A stretch of 64,000 nt of DNA from the NCBI RefSeq assembly GCF_001467525.1, contig NZ_LNXS01000006.1, forward strand, positions 18,438 to 82,437, written 5' to 3'. Source of the DNA: Legionella anisa. Its GTDB lineage: Bacteria; Pseudomonadota; Gammaproteobacteria; Legionellales; Legionellaceae. Every line of letters starts with the position of its first letter. The first letter of the stretch is position 1. The notes beneath the pieces are model-generated. The model worked only from the letters and a program-made list of their open reading frames with translations, had not been told where the DNA came from and did no database searches. Position numbers and translations under genes: made by a program. This document shows positions 34,581-42,838 of this stretch, one piece after another.

Positions 34581-34803
34581 CTTTATATCTCGGATTTATG
34601 GATATTTGAGGCAATGAGTGTATCAATTAGTTTTTAGAAAAAAAAGAGGTTATTTTCGTTCTTAGTTTCTTCTTTTGATTTTGACCACTTTTTCTATTTT
34701 TAACTATTTTTTTGCAAAAAATTAACACTATTGTTTTAATCTGTTATTGGTAATCCATAGTACAATTCAGTAATTTCTCTCAATTCATCTCCATGAGTTT
34801 TTT

Positions 34804-36285
34804 ATGGGAAAATCAAAAATTGGTCTCATAAAACATACTTTTTTTAACGATTCATTTAAAAAAACCGATTTTTCTTTTAAAGAAGAAACGTTTCGGTTAG
34901 ACCAATTAAAATATGAGTTTTCATCTTTATATCAAGTGCTTAGCTCTAATAAATCGTATTGGACCGAAGAACGCTCTATAGCGCTTTATCTGAGCTTTTT
35001 GTGTGATTTGCTGATTTCTTATTATCGCCTGGATTATGTTGGTTCTGATTTGGAAAAATTAAAACAATGTCGCAAAAAAATAGAAGCATTTTATAAAATA
35101 GATCCCATACAAGAAAAACAAAAATCGGTTGAGGGGTTTTCTGAATTTGTACGAGAGGAAGTAGGGACGAGTATTCCGGATTTTCTGTCTTCGTTGATTA
35201 GCATTTCCAAACTACGCCAATATATTGGGACTATAAATACCAAGCGTTCTCAATTTTCCTACAGTCGCGGTTTAGCAAACTATGCAATTATTTACCTGCA
35301 AAAGAGCTCTATTTCTGAGTTGATTCAAGAGATTAATAAAGTTCTTGGTAATCAATATAGTTTTATAGAGGGCATTAACTTTTTAAACAAATCACGAGAA
35401 GCAGTCACGGATTTGGGTATTGCGCTCTATGCACTTCGCTTTTTCATCAATTTGATACTTATGATTAAACATATTGTCGAGTCGGCAATAAGCGATGAAT
35501 TATCAGCAAGAAAAGTGCTGAAGCAAGAAATGGAAAAGCGTGGCTTTATGATGGCTAATGACTTGGTTTGGGCAGTAGTGGGCTTATTGACTACATATAA
35601 TAAATTTTTTCACATTGCAGAGACTGCTGTTCCACTCATCACGCTTGCTTTTTTGACGTTTGATACACTTTTACTGTTAGCTCAATGGATTTTTGAAGCG
35701 AGCCAACATCACGATCGTATCCATGAATTGCAGGAACAATTAAAAGAGGCAACAGTCTGGGAGCAAGCAGTGATTCAGCGCCAGATTGATGTATTAAATG
35801 ATGAATGGGAGGCTAAAAGTACTTATTTTGCAATTAACGTTTTGGGAGCAAATATAATTGCCACCTGTTTTGCACTAAGTTTACTATGCACCGGTCCATT
35901 TGCATTAGCCGGGCTGGCGTTATTTAGTATGCTGGGTAATGCAATGTATAATACTTCAGAAGAATATAAAAAATATCAAAAATCCTCTATTGCTGTGCGA
36001 CGTGAATTGGCAAACGGTACGATTCTGGATGATGAGCATCATCAACAGCTTTTAAGAAAACTCGATGAAGAGTGCAACAAAAATTATTGCGAATTTTTGA
36101 AAAGTTTGGCATTCAATGTGGGTGGAATTGCATTTATTATTACTGCAGCTGTAGCGTCGTGGCCACTTGCGGTGGGTTTAACTCTTCTTTATGTGGCTTA
36201 TCGATTAAACGATGCATACCAAAAACAACTGCATAATCAGGAGGAATCTCCCCAAGATATTTATCGTCTCTTGAGTCCAGGTTAA
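34804..36285 (+). CDS. Uncharacterised multi-spanning membrane protein (493 aa)
   Basis: The N-terminal 200 residues are helical and soluble-looking (SYWTEERSIALYLSFLCDLL region). Hydrophobic segments follow near 205-225, 270-292, 340-385 (long enough for two passes) and 440-470. They are separated by a charged helix (HHDRIHELQEQLKEATVWEQ). No signal peptide or enzyme motif is seen. I do not recognise a family; the architecture resembles lineage-specific Legionella membrane proteins, some of which are effectors that insert in the vacuole membrane, but that is a guess. The upstream 220 bases are AT-rich with long T and A runs. Confidence 0.55.
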   Translation: MGKSKIGLIKHTFFNDSFKKTDFSFKEETFRLDQLKYEFSSLYQVLSSNKSYWTEERSIALYLSFLCDLLISYYRLDYVGSDLEKLKQCRKKIEAFYKIDPIQEKQKSVEGFSEFVREEVGTSIPDFLSSLISISKLRQYIGTINTKRSQFSYSRGLANYAIIYLQKSSISELIQEINKVLGNQYSFIEGINFLNKSREAVTDLGIALYALRFFINLILMIKHIVESAISDELSARKVLKQEMEKRGFMMANDLVWAVVGLLTTYNKFFHIAETAVPLITLAFLTFDTLLLLAQWIFEASQHHDRIHELQEQLKEATVWEQAVIQRQIDVLNDEWEAKSTYFAINVLGANIIATCFALSLLCTGPFALAGLALFSMLGNAMYNTSEEYKKYQKSSIAVRRELANGTILDDEHHQQLLRKLDEECNKNYCEFLKSLAFNVGGIAFIITAAVASWPLAVGLTLLYVAYRLNDAYQKQLHNQEESPQDIYRLLSPG

Positions 36286-36382
36286 TCACAATGTCACAGT
36301 AATTTCCAGAATCCATAATAATTCATAGCGCAAAATACCAACTACACTATATATAACATTATAATTTTTAAGGAATAAAATT

Positions 36383-37621
36383 ATGACCATGACCACAGGA
36401 TTATCTGGAAATGAACTATTTTGTTTGCAACTTAAAAATTATTCTCCTGGGTCTATTGTTGTAGGAAATAGTGTCCATTCCTTGGGAATTATAGGGAGTG
36501 TCGGTTCAGGCTTTAAAGCAATGTTAGGTGGCGAATTAACGCAGATTACTTCACTCATAGAGCAAGGCAGAGAAACGGCATATAAACGCTTATTAGAGGA
36601 GGCGGTGAGCAAAAATGCAACAGGAATAACGGGGGTTACCAGTCAACTGATTCTCCATGGGGCAAATGTTGAGTTTTTATCGATAGGCTCAGTGATTTAT
36701 GCTGAAAGTGGTGCGGATAAGGAAAAGTTTTCAACTTCAGCAGATGGTCAGGAATTATATGCTCAGCTTGATGCAGGTTATAAACCGATTTGTTTTTCTT
36801 TTGGTAATGTCGCATATTCTATGGGGTTAGGCCGAGGGTTAATCGGTAGTTTAAAAACTTTAGGGCGTGGTGAGATCAAGGAATACTCTGATATTTTTAA
36901 TAAAACAAGACACTTGGCATTAAATCGTATCGTTGCTCATGCACGACAATACAAAGCAAATGCAGTATTAGGAATTAAGACAACTGTTTTGCCTTTTGGC
37001 GGTGTTAATGAAATGCTCATGATAGGAACTGCTTCTCAAAATCCTCAATTAATAACCGATGCGAATCATGATGTAGTTACCAGTGATATGACCAATATTG
37101 AAATGTGGAATATGGCTCGCTTAGGATATGCTCCTGTGAAATTATTATTAGGCACATCCGTTTATTCTTTAGGATTAGTGGGCGGGATTACTTCAGCAAT
37201 TAAAGCATTTGTTCGTGGTGAAATTAATGAACTGACACGTATGATTTATCATGCTCGTGAGAATGCATTAGCAATTATCAATGAAGAAGCACAGTCCATA
37301 GGTGCAGATGATGTCGTAGGGGTTAAAACCTATGTGTATCAATTAGGTAATGGTTTAATCGAATTCTTGGCTATAGGTACTGCTGTAAAAAAAAACAATC
37401 GCATCAAAACCGAATCCGAACAATTACCTCCACAAGCCATTGTTGTGGATAAAGATACTTTTTATGATTCAACCAATGTGGACAGCATGAATGTCAATAT
37501 AAACACGGGAGCAAAGCCAATAAATAGAGGGAATCTATCTTTGCTTGTTCCTTTGTTCATAATTATATTTTTAATATTGATTCAATTTTTTATTAATCAT
37601 TTCGATGCTATTTTCAGATAG
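36383..37621 (+). CDS. Triple YbjQ (DUF74) repeat protein with C-terminal membrane anchor
   Basis: Three YbjQ-like domains follow one another: residues about 17-110 (IVVGNSVHSLGIIGSVGSGF), 130-225 (FSFGNVAYSMGLGRGLIGSL) and 248-342 (LLLGTSVYSLGLVGGITSAI). Each contains the GE(L/I)xx(I/Y)xx...AR family core and an F/MLxIGTA end. A single hydrophobic segment near 388-408 closes the protein. YbjQ proteins usually have one domain of about 105 residues and form pentamers; a three-in-one anchored form is unusual. The family is called heavy-metal-binding on thin evidence. AAGGAAT precedes the ATG. Confidence 0.8.
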   Translation: MTMTTGLSGNELFCLQLKNYSPGSIVVGNSVHSLGIIGSVGSGFKAMLGGELTQITSLIEQGRETAYKRLLEEAVSKNATGITGVTSQLILHGANVEFLSIGSVIYAESGADKEKFSTSADGQELYAQLDAGYKPICFSFGNVAYSMGLGRGLIGSLKTLGRGEIKEYSDIFNKTRHLALNRIVAHARQYKANAVLGIKTTVLPFGGVNEMLMIGTASQNPQLITDANHDVVTSDMTNIEMWNMARLGYAPVKLLLGTSVYSLGLVGGITSAIKAFVRGEINELTRMIYHARENALAIINEEAQSIGADDVVGVKTYVYQLGNGLIEFLAIGTAVKKNNRIKTESEQLPPQAIVVDKDTFYDSTNVDSMNVNINTGAKPINRGNLSLLVPLFIIIFLILIQFFINHFDAIFR

Positions 37622-37654
37622 GTTTTTGATGGGTTGTTTACAGTCTCGTATCTT

Positions 37655-37689
37655 GTAGCTTGGGTTACGCTTCGCTGCACCCAGGCTAC
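37655..37689. repeat. GTAGCCTGGGTG palindromic repeat, copy 4 (short)
   Basis: GTAGCTTGGGT...and the intact right arm CGCTGCACCCAGGCTAC; most of the middle is missing. It lies between convergent genes (triple YbjQ and the deaminase). Confidence 0.75.
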
Positions 37690-37712
37690 AGTATGCTACA
37701 AATCGTTCGACT

Positions 37713-38189
37713 CTAATTTTTATTCTTTTGATTGAGGTCTTGCCAAAGCTTGTATATTTCGATTGCTTCAGGGTGGGTGTGATAGGTCATTGGTAAATTT
37801 CTTTCCTGCCAGGGTTTCGCAAATTCATCATAAAAATTATCCAATGTGAAATATTTACGATCGTCAATATAATATTTTTTATAATCATCTCTTAACGTAA
37901 TAAAAGTTACCTTTAGCGGACTGCAATAATACATCGCGGCCAAACACATGGGGCATGGATGAGCTAAAATGTAGAACTCACAATTAAGAAGATGTTCTGT
38001 ATGAAGTTTCGCAGTCGCTTTTCTTATTGCCACAATCTCTGCATGCGCGGTAGGGTCGTTGGTTTGGGCTACCAGATTGGTTCCTTCAGCAATGATTTTA
38101 CCATTTTCTACTATGAGGCAGGCAAAAGGCCTTCCACCTTGTTCTACATTCTCTTTAGCTAAATCAATAGTTTTCTTAATAAAATCCAT
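37713..38189 (-). CDS. Nucleoside/nucleobase deaminase of the cytidine deaminase-like superfamily
   Basis: The 158-residue protein has both zinc motifs: PTAHAEIVAI (His and catalytic Glu, about 49-55) and HPCPMCLAAM (two zinc-binding Cys, about 77-86). The first half, GGRPFACLIVENGKIIAEG, and the length fit the guanine deaminase/tRNA-adenosine deaminase branch; the C-terminal FDEFAKPW-like end suggests guanine deaminase-type rather than TadA. The substrate is not certain. The gene is alone, with an MITE relic in its upstream region. Confidence 0.82.
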   Translation of the reverse strand: MDFIKKTIDLAKENVEQGGRPFACLIVENGKIIAEGTNLVAQTNDPTAHAEIVAIRKATAKLHTEHLLNCEFYILAHPCPMCLAAMYYCSPLKVTFITLRDDYKKYYIDDRKYFTLDNFYDEFAKPWQERNLPMTYHTHPEAIEIYKLWQDLNQKNKN

Positions 38190-38232
38190 TTTTTAAGTCC
38201 TTAGAATGAAAAATATTTAAAAATATAGTCTC

Positions 38233-38254
38233 TAGGGTCTGTTTACAGATCCTA
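38233..38254. repeat. Bare terminal palindrome of the TAGGGTCTG family
   Basis: TAGGGTCTGT and ACAGATCCTA face each other across two bases, with no interior. Read on the minus strand, its first three bases TAG are the stop codon of the AI-2E-type permease gene. Confidence 0.7.
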
Positions 38255-39343
38255 ATATTGAACCCAATCTTGCTCAGGTAGATTTTCCACGGGTAACAAC
38301 TCATAAGTTTTGAAGACATCTCCGTCCTGCGATAAAAGAATTGCTATAGGCCTGGTTTTTTCAAAATGAGCAAAAATAATCATCATCATGACTGTGATTG
38401 GCACTGAGAGGAACATTCCTAATATTCCCCATATCGCTCCCCAAACGGCTAATGCGATTAAGATAACTAATGGACTTAAGTTCAATGAATTACTTAAGTA
38501 GCGCGGTTCAATCAAATTCCCTACGATAAATTGAATTGCTCCCAGACCCAGAATAATTTCAGTAAAAGGAATCCAACTGGTAAATTGTATTGCTGCTAAA
38601 GCGGTTGGAAAAGCAATGGCAATAATTGCTCCGATATTGGGAATAAAATTGAGAAAAAAGATAAGAAGCGCCCAAAACTCGGCAAAATCTAATCCTACCC
38701 ACTTCATGACGACCCAACTAGCAAGTGCAGTAATGATACTTAAAATGGATTTTAGGCCGAGATAAGTCTGTGTGTTATTCACAATATGGCTAATGATGTT
38801 ATTCATCAGCATACGGCCTTCCAAAGTAGGGAATAGAGCATCAAGTTTTTTTAGAAAAAAATGTTGTTCGACAAATAAAAAGACAACATACAATAAAATG
38901 AGTACCATAGAACCCATAAGTGTCGTAAACACCCCATAAACGTTAACAAAAATCGTTTGGAGGTTCAGGCTTTTGATCATAGTATTCATACTTGCCAGTA
39001 CTTTTATATTAAATTTTTGATCAATATTGTTGAAAATTTTTAATAAATTTTCTTGATAGCGACTGGATGCTTCAATGACATTATCGACATTATTCGTAAT
39101 GATACTAGTAAAAATAACAATACACACAGCAACTATTGCAAAAGCGAAAATCATACCCAGCCAATTGGGGAGGAGGGGGCCTACAGTGGGAATGCGTTGA
39201 ATGATGTTACTTATTGTATTAAGAAGATGCCAAATAAAAACCGCAATCACAAAAGGAATCAGCACATGGCTCCCTACAATCAGGAAGTAACCAACGATCC
39301 AAATAATAATTAACCCCGCTGTAAAGAGAAGAGTCCGGCTCAT
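38252..39343 (-). CDS. AI-2E family transporter (PerM/YhhT-like permease)
   Basis: The 363-residue integral membrane protein has eight or so hydrophobic segments. It carries family landmarks: the N-terminal pair around LIPFVIAVFIWHLLN, the central LINFIPNIGAIIAIAFPTAL-like stretch (FFLNFIPNIGAIIAIAFP) and GNLIEPRYLSNSLNLSPLVI (about 275-295). Members export signals, indole or ions; several act as sodium/proton antiporters, so the substrate is open. The last codons are followed by a TAG stop that belongs to a repeat palindrome, so the C-terminus may have been redefined by that element. Confidence 0.88.
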   Translation of the reverse strand: MSRTLLFTAGLIIIWIVGYFLIVGSHVLIPFVIAVFIWHLLNTISNIIQRIPTVGPLLPNWLGMIFAFAIVAVCIVIFTSIITNNVDNVIEASSRYQENLLKIFNNIDQKFNIKVLASMNTMIKSLNLQTIFVNVYGVFTTLMGSMVLILLYVVFLFVEQHFFLKKLDALFPTLEGRMLMNNIISHIVNNTQTYLGLKSILSIITALASWVVMKWVGLDFAEFWALLIFFLNFIPNIGAIIAIAFPTALAAIQFTSWIPFTEIILGLGAIQFIVGNLIEPRYLSNSLNLSPLVILIALAVWGAIWGILGMFLSVPITVMMMIIFAHFEKTRPIAILLSQDGDVFKTYELLPVENLPEQDWVQY

Positions 39344-39703
39344 CGATTAACTCCTAACGAGTTGGTTCAGTTGAATGACGTTGATTATTTTGGATGCATC
39401 TTGGCGCATGAGGCAATTCCTTTTGGATTTAGTTATTTATTCACTAATATTAGCACTGATCAACTAGGATAAGAATTATAAAAATAATTCATTCTTGAAA
39501 ATAAATTCGAAAGCATATTCACATCCAGGTGGTGATGCATAGCGAACTCGGAAAATATTAAAACTTGGTATTGAGTCATGCTGAATTTAAGTGACACGAA
39601 ATTCCTTATTTTAGAATTAACGTTGGGATGCAGTAGTCAAAATCATTATTTCTTGAGGGATGAACCCCTTTAGCTTTTAACTCAAGGAGTTCTAAAGTTG
39701 CAT
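39344..39703. other. 360-base intergenic stretch, nothing recognised
   Basis: This AT-rich gap between two minus-strand genes holds no credible reading frame, known repeat or RNA gene that I can see. The right part lies beyond the 3' end of the 161-residue protein gene; the left part should contain the permease promoter. Confidence 0.5.
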
Positions 39704-40189
39704 TCAAAGACAGAGACCACAGCACATATCATCGTCTGGTGTTAGCTCACGTTTTACATCATTAAACTTTGCGCTAAATTGTACGTTTTGGCCAAATTCA
39801 CTTATTCTCACATCGAATTGTGGGGCAACCCCAAAATATTGTTCCAAGAAGTTATTAATCATTGCTTTAAACTTATTTCCAATACCTGGCGCAGCCATCA
39901 AATTAGTTTGATGAGCAAAAATGGCTTTATGACATTCCTCTGCAAAGTTTTGAAAAGCTGCTGTTCTTTGTTTGAGGGTAGCTGATTCGGTTTTCTTATC
40001 GTAGGCATCTATTGCAAGAGCTAATTTTGTATGAAGTTGTCCCAATTCACTACGGATTTCTAATGAATTTTTTTTGTTCTCTTTTTCATGCTCTGCTTCA
40101 ATTCTTAATTTCCCAACCATATTATAGAGCCGGGGTTTGCCTCCTGAGTCGAGATCTAATGCCAAATTTTCAAAAAATTTAAAACCCAT
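39704..40189 (-). CDS. Uncharacterised protein with C-terminal Cys cluster (161 aa)
   Basis: A mostly helical soluble protein (LGQLHTKLALAIDAYDKKTE region) with a short beta-rich end (FDVRISEFGQNVQFSAKFNDV) and an abrupt acidic and cysteine-rich tail, DDDMCCGLCL. Three cysteines in the last six residues could be acylated or bind metal; it is not a CaaX box, because the fourth residue from the end is Gly. No family recognised. A reasonable ribosome site (AGAGGGACAT region) precedes ATG 40189. Confidence 0.55.
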   Translation of the reverse strand: MGFKFFENLALDLDSGGKPRLYNMVGKLRIEAEHEKENKKNSLEIRSELGQLHTKLALAIDAYDKKTESATLKQRTAAFQNFAEECHKAIFAHQTNLMAAPGIGNKFKAMINNFLEQYFGVAPQFDVRISEFGQNVQFSAKFNDVKRELTPDDDMCCGLCL

Positions 40190-40316
40190 TTTATGTCCCT
40201 CTTAATATCCCGTTTCGTTATTATTTTCTACAACTGGCAGAAAATTAGCTTATATTACTCAGTTAGATTATAAAATAACAGAGAAAGTCAAAATAAAATC
40301 ATTAATGGTTAAATAT

Positions 40317-41165
40317 CTAATTATTTAAAAAATGAATGGAGATGTCTGCTATAAGTTCAGGGCTATCCATATGTACGTGATGACCACCTTGGACCTCATG
40401 AAGCGTTACATTTTTTATTGATTGCATTCTTTCATGAAAGAAGTTTTCAGGATAAGGCACTCCTTGCTTGGCGCGAATAAGGCAAATAGGGGGATCTAGA
40501 GTACGAAACATCGCTCTTATCTCGTCTTCATAAGGAAGCGTAAAACCAACACAGCGTAATCGTTTATCAAAAGTCCACTGCCATCCATCCTTCCTTTTTA
40601 CGGTACCTCGAGAAACTAAAGATTCAGCAGCTTGATAACTAATCGGTCCGATTTTCATACGATCATGGATTGCCGCGATGCGATCATCAAATAGAGTGCG
40701 TTGGTCTTGATTATAGGATAAATAGGTAGCCACATCTCGGGGGAGGTTTATTGTGGCCTGTTCTATCAAATTGACTGTTGGTCCCAAAATATCAAGAAAA
40801 ATTAATTTTCCGACACGTTCAGGTTGGGCGATTGCAATGGTTGTTGCCAATAATGAGCCCAAAGAATGTGCGATAATGTCAAAGTACTCCCATTCCAATG
40901 CTTTGATTAGATGCAACATCAATAGCGCATCATTTTTCCAATGGGGCATAACACCTGGAGGGTAATGGCTAGAAAATCCCGTACCTGGATAGTCAACAGC
41001 TACAAGTTGCCGATGAGGTATTAAAGGAGCTAATAAATCAAAGCTTGCCGCGTTATCCAACTTACCATGCAAACACAAAATGGGATTGGGTTTTTCGGGA
41101 TGCCAAATTTTTAAGGCAAGCGTAAAGCCTGGGACATGAATCGTTCTTTCTTCATAGTTATGCAT
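40317..41165 (-). CDS. Alpha/beta hydrolase
   Basis: The 282-residue protein has the alpha/beta hydrolase fold: oxyanion region LCLHGKLDNAASF (about 30-42), nucleophile elbow IIAHSLGSLLAT (Ser about 100) and the late catalytic His in EVQGGHHVHMDSP (about 261-265). An acidic residue in the PPICLIRAKQG region is less clear. The nearest recalled relatives are MEST/serine-hydrolase-like and general esterases. The substrate is unknown. It may be co-transcribed with the kinase gene upstream (36 bases apart). Confidence 0.82.
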   Translation of the reverse strand: MHNYEERTIHVPGFTLALKIWHPEKPNPILCLHGKLDNAASFDLLAPLIPHRQLVAVDYPGTGFSSHYPPGVMPHWKNDALLMLHLIKALEWEYFDIIAHSLGSLLATTIAIAQPERVGKLIFLDILGPTVNLIEQATINLPRDVATYLSYNQDQRTLFDDRIAAIHDRMKIGPISYQAAESLVSRGTVKRKDGWQWTFDKRLRCVGFTLPYEDEIRAMFRTLDPPICLIRAKQGVPYPENFFHERMQSIKNVTLHEVQGGHHVHMDSPELIADISIHFLNN

Positions 41166-41201
41166 AAGCAGTCATAGGTATATCCTTGAACTAAGCGGCG
41201 A

Positions 41202-41780
41202 TTATATCTTTAATTTATCTTTTGTGAATCGAAGAATTTCATCGCAAATTTTCTGGATACTCATTTCTTCGGTATTAATACACAATTCGCACTGATCCTG
41301 AAAATCAAATCGTTTTAACCAATGAAGTGCGGATCCCTTTAATCGATCACCTCGAGCTTCTTCTCTTTGACTAATTACAGATTCAGAAGCATAAAGATAA
41401 ACAAATAAAATCCCATATTTTTCCAATGTTTCCTTGTAACTTTTAAGTTCATCCAGGGTTGTAATAAAGGAGTCAACAATAATATTGAACCCTTGTTCAG
41501 CGATGAGTTTCAGGACACTTGGTATGGTTAAGTAGAGTTTTGAACATAATGCTCCGGGTATGATTTCATAGGTGCCATCGGGATATGGTTGTGCATAGCA
41601 AATATCATTAGGGACACATACTTGAGGGTTATCAGGATGCAATCCTCCAAATTTTTCACCCAGCATACCCAAATACCCATCCGTACTAAAATGAAGCCAG
41701 CCGTTATCAAGTCGATTTTGCAATTCTTGGCAAAGAGTTGATTTCCCTGAAGATGAAGTACCACAAACTATAATAATCAT
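41202..41780 (-). CDS. Chloramphenicol phosphotransferase-like P-loop kinase
   Basis: The 192-residue product opens with MIIIVCGTSSSGKSTLCQEL (Walker A GTSSSGKST), followed by LHFSTDGYLGML, where Asp is in the place of the catalytic Asp of Streptomyces chloramphenicol phosphotransferase. DSFITTLDELKSY and the lid-like REEARGDRLKGSA also fit. The family phosphorylates small molecules; resistance to chloramphenicol cannot be inferred from family membership. Its start is ATG 41780; the adjoining hydrolase gene follows on the same strand. Confidence 0.75.
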   Translation of the reverse strand: MIIIVCGTSSSGKSTLCQELQNRLDNGWLHFSTDGYLGMLGEKFGGLHPDNPQVCVPNDICYAQPYPDGTYEIIPGALCSKLYLTIPSVLKLIAEQGFNIIVDSFITTLDELKSYKETLEKYGILFVYLYASESVISQREEARGDRLKGSALHWLKRFDFQDQCELCINTEEMSIQKICDEILRFTKDKLKI

Positions 41781-41881
41781 TTTTTACCTTGTGCGATGTA
41801 GCATCTGGCCCTGTATTAGGGCGATACTAGGATTTTGTGAAAATCTAGCTTAGACTGCAACTTATTTTTTCCTGTTGCGAG

Positions 41882-42025
41882 TAGGGTCTGTTTACATTCC
41901 TACTATCTTGGCCAAACTGTCCTGATTTTCTGCACTGCTATGCTCACATACCTTATGTATGCTGCGCTTCGGTACTCGAAAATCAGACCATTTTGGTTCA
42001 AGCTAGCGAAATGTAAACAGACCCT
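41882..42025. repeat. MITE-like palindromic repeat (TAGGGTCTG family), full copy B
   Basis: About 144 bp with ends TAGGGTCTGTTTACAT and ATGTAAACAGACCCT, and the same internal order as copy A (ACTATCTTGGCCAAA ... CTCACATACC ... TGCGCTTCGGT ... CAAGCTAGCGAAAT). The right end is followed by GGG rather than TA. It fills the gap between divergent genes and may influence the promoter of the small downstream gene. Confidence 0.85.
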
Positions 42026-42108
42026 GGGAACGATAAGTGGTTTTAATTAATGATCAAATAATGCTAAAGTACGCTGCTATTTATTTAATCAGCAGAAGAA
42101 ACGGAGCG

Positions 42109-42411
42109 ATGTTGATGTTAGAGAAATATTTGCATAAAGGCATCAATTTTAAAAGAGCTGCGGAAACATTAGATGCAGGAATAAAGTTGGCGAAGCAAGC
42201 AAATGAAGCGGAAAATGATCCTACTTTAGTACAACAAACAAAAGATAAGGTTCAGGAACTCATTTCTGAGTACACTAAAATTTATACATCATCTTCATTA
42301 TGGGCTGTCAAGCAAACCAAACTAATACAGGAGTTAAGGCAAAAGATGACAGCGGAACAGCCCCAACTTGATGAGCCCGAACTAGCTAATGGTATTAGTT
42401 TGAGGAGATAA
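42109..42411 (+). CDS. Small helical protein (100 aa), unknown
   Basis: An all-helical soluble protein (FKRAAETLDAGIKLAKQANE; TKDKVQELISEYTKIYT) with no membrane or signal segment and no recognised family. I chose ATG 42109, preceded by ACGGAGCG, over a GTG at 42037 that lies within or next to the repeat. It may share a transcript with the following 91-residue gene, although a bare repeat palindrome lies between them. Confidence 0.55.
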   Translation: MLMLEKYLHKGINFKRAAETLDAGIKLAKQANEAENDPTLVQQTKDKVQELISEYTKIYTSSSLWAVKQTKLIQELRQKMTAEQPQLDEPELANGISLRR

Positions 42412-42428
42412 AACAGTTGGTTATTTGA

Positions 42429-42450
42429 TAGGGTCTGTTTACAGACCCTA
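42429..42450. repeat. Bare terminal palindrome of the TAGGGTCTG family, second example
   Basis: TAGGGTCTGT and ACAGACCCTA enclose only TT, forming a perfect 10-bp inverted pair with no interior. It is 18 bases after one stop codon and a few bases before the AAAAGGAG ribosome site of the next gene. Confidence 0.75.
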
Positions 42451-42468
42451 GAATAAAAGGAGAAAAAT

Positions 42469-42744
42469 ATGCCGCATCATAATTCGATTCGTCCTGAAGA
42501 TGTATTGCCTGATGGAGTTGATAGCACATCCATCAATGGCAAAATAGTAAGAAAAGGTACAATTGCTGCTTTTTTAGCAAATGTTGCGATTTTTGAAAAA
42601 CAAGACAGTACAGAAAAGCAAAAGCAGGAAGCAATGAAGACAATGAAAGAGTTAGCGCCAGGAGTAATCGCAATAGGTTTGCATCAACACGTTGTATTTA
42701 AAAATAGGGAAATCGAGCAAATTCTTATAGATGCTGAATCATAA
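42469..42744 (+). CDS. Small uncharacterised protein (91 aa)
   Basis: The product begins with a polar segment (SIRPEDVLPDGVDST) and has two probable helices (GTIAAFLANVAIFEKQ; KQKQEAMKTMKELAP). It contains no signal peptide, and the family is not recognised. A strong ribosome site, AAAAGGAG, is six bases before the ATG, which supports real translation. It follows another small helical protein gene on the same strand. Confidence 0.6.
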   Translation: MPHHNSIRPEDVLPDGVDSTSINGKIVRKGTIAAFLANVAIFEKQDSTEKQKQEAMKTMKELAPGVIAIGLHQHVVFKNREIEQILIDAES

Positions 42745-42838
42745 AGAGAAATCGATAAAAAGAACGATGTGATGCGGTCTTTAGCCGAGTAATATCGCCT
42801 ATACTATGTATTGAATTTGCTCATTTATCATTAATCTT

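Noticed and set aside
39704..39733. C-terminal prenylation (CaaX) box on the 161-residue protein
   Set aside because: The last four residues are Gly-Leu-Cys-Leu, so the required Cys is not in the fourth position from the end.
41202..41780. Chloramphenicol resistance gene
   Set aside because: Only family-level resemblance to chloramphenicol phosphotransferase; relatives act on varied substrates, so resistance is not supported.
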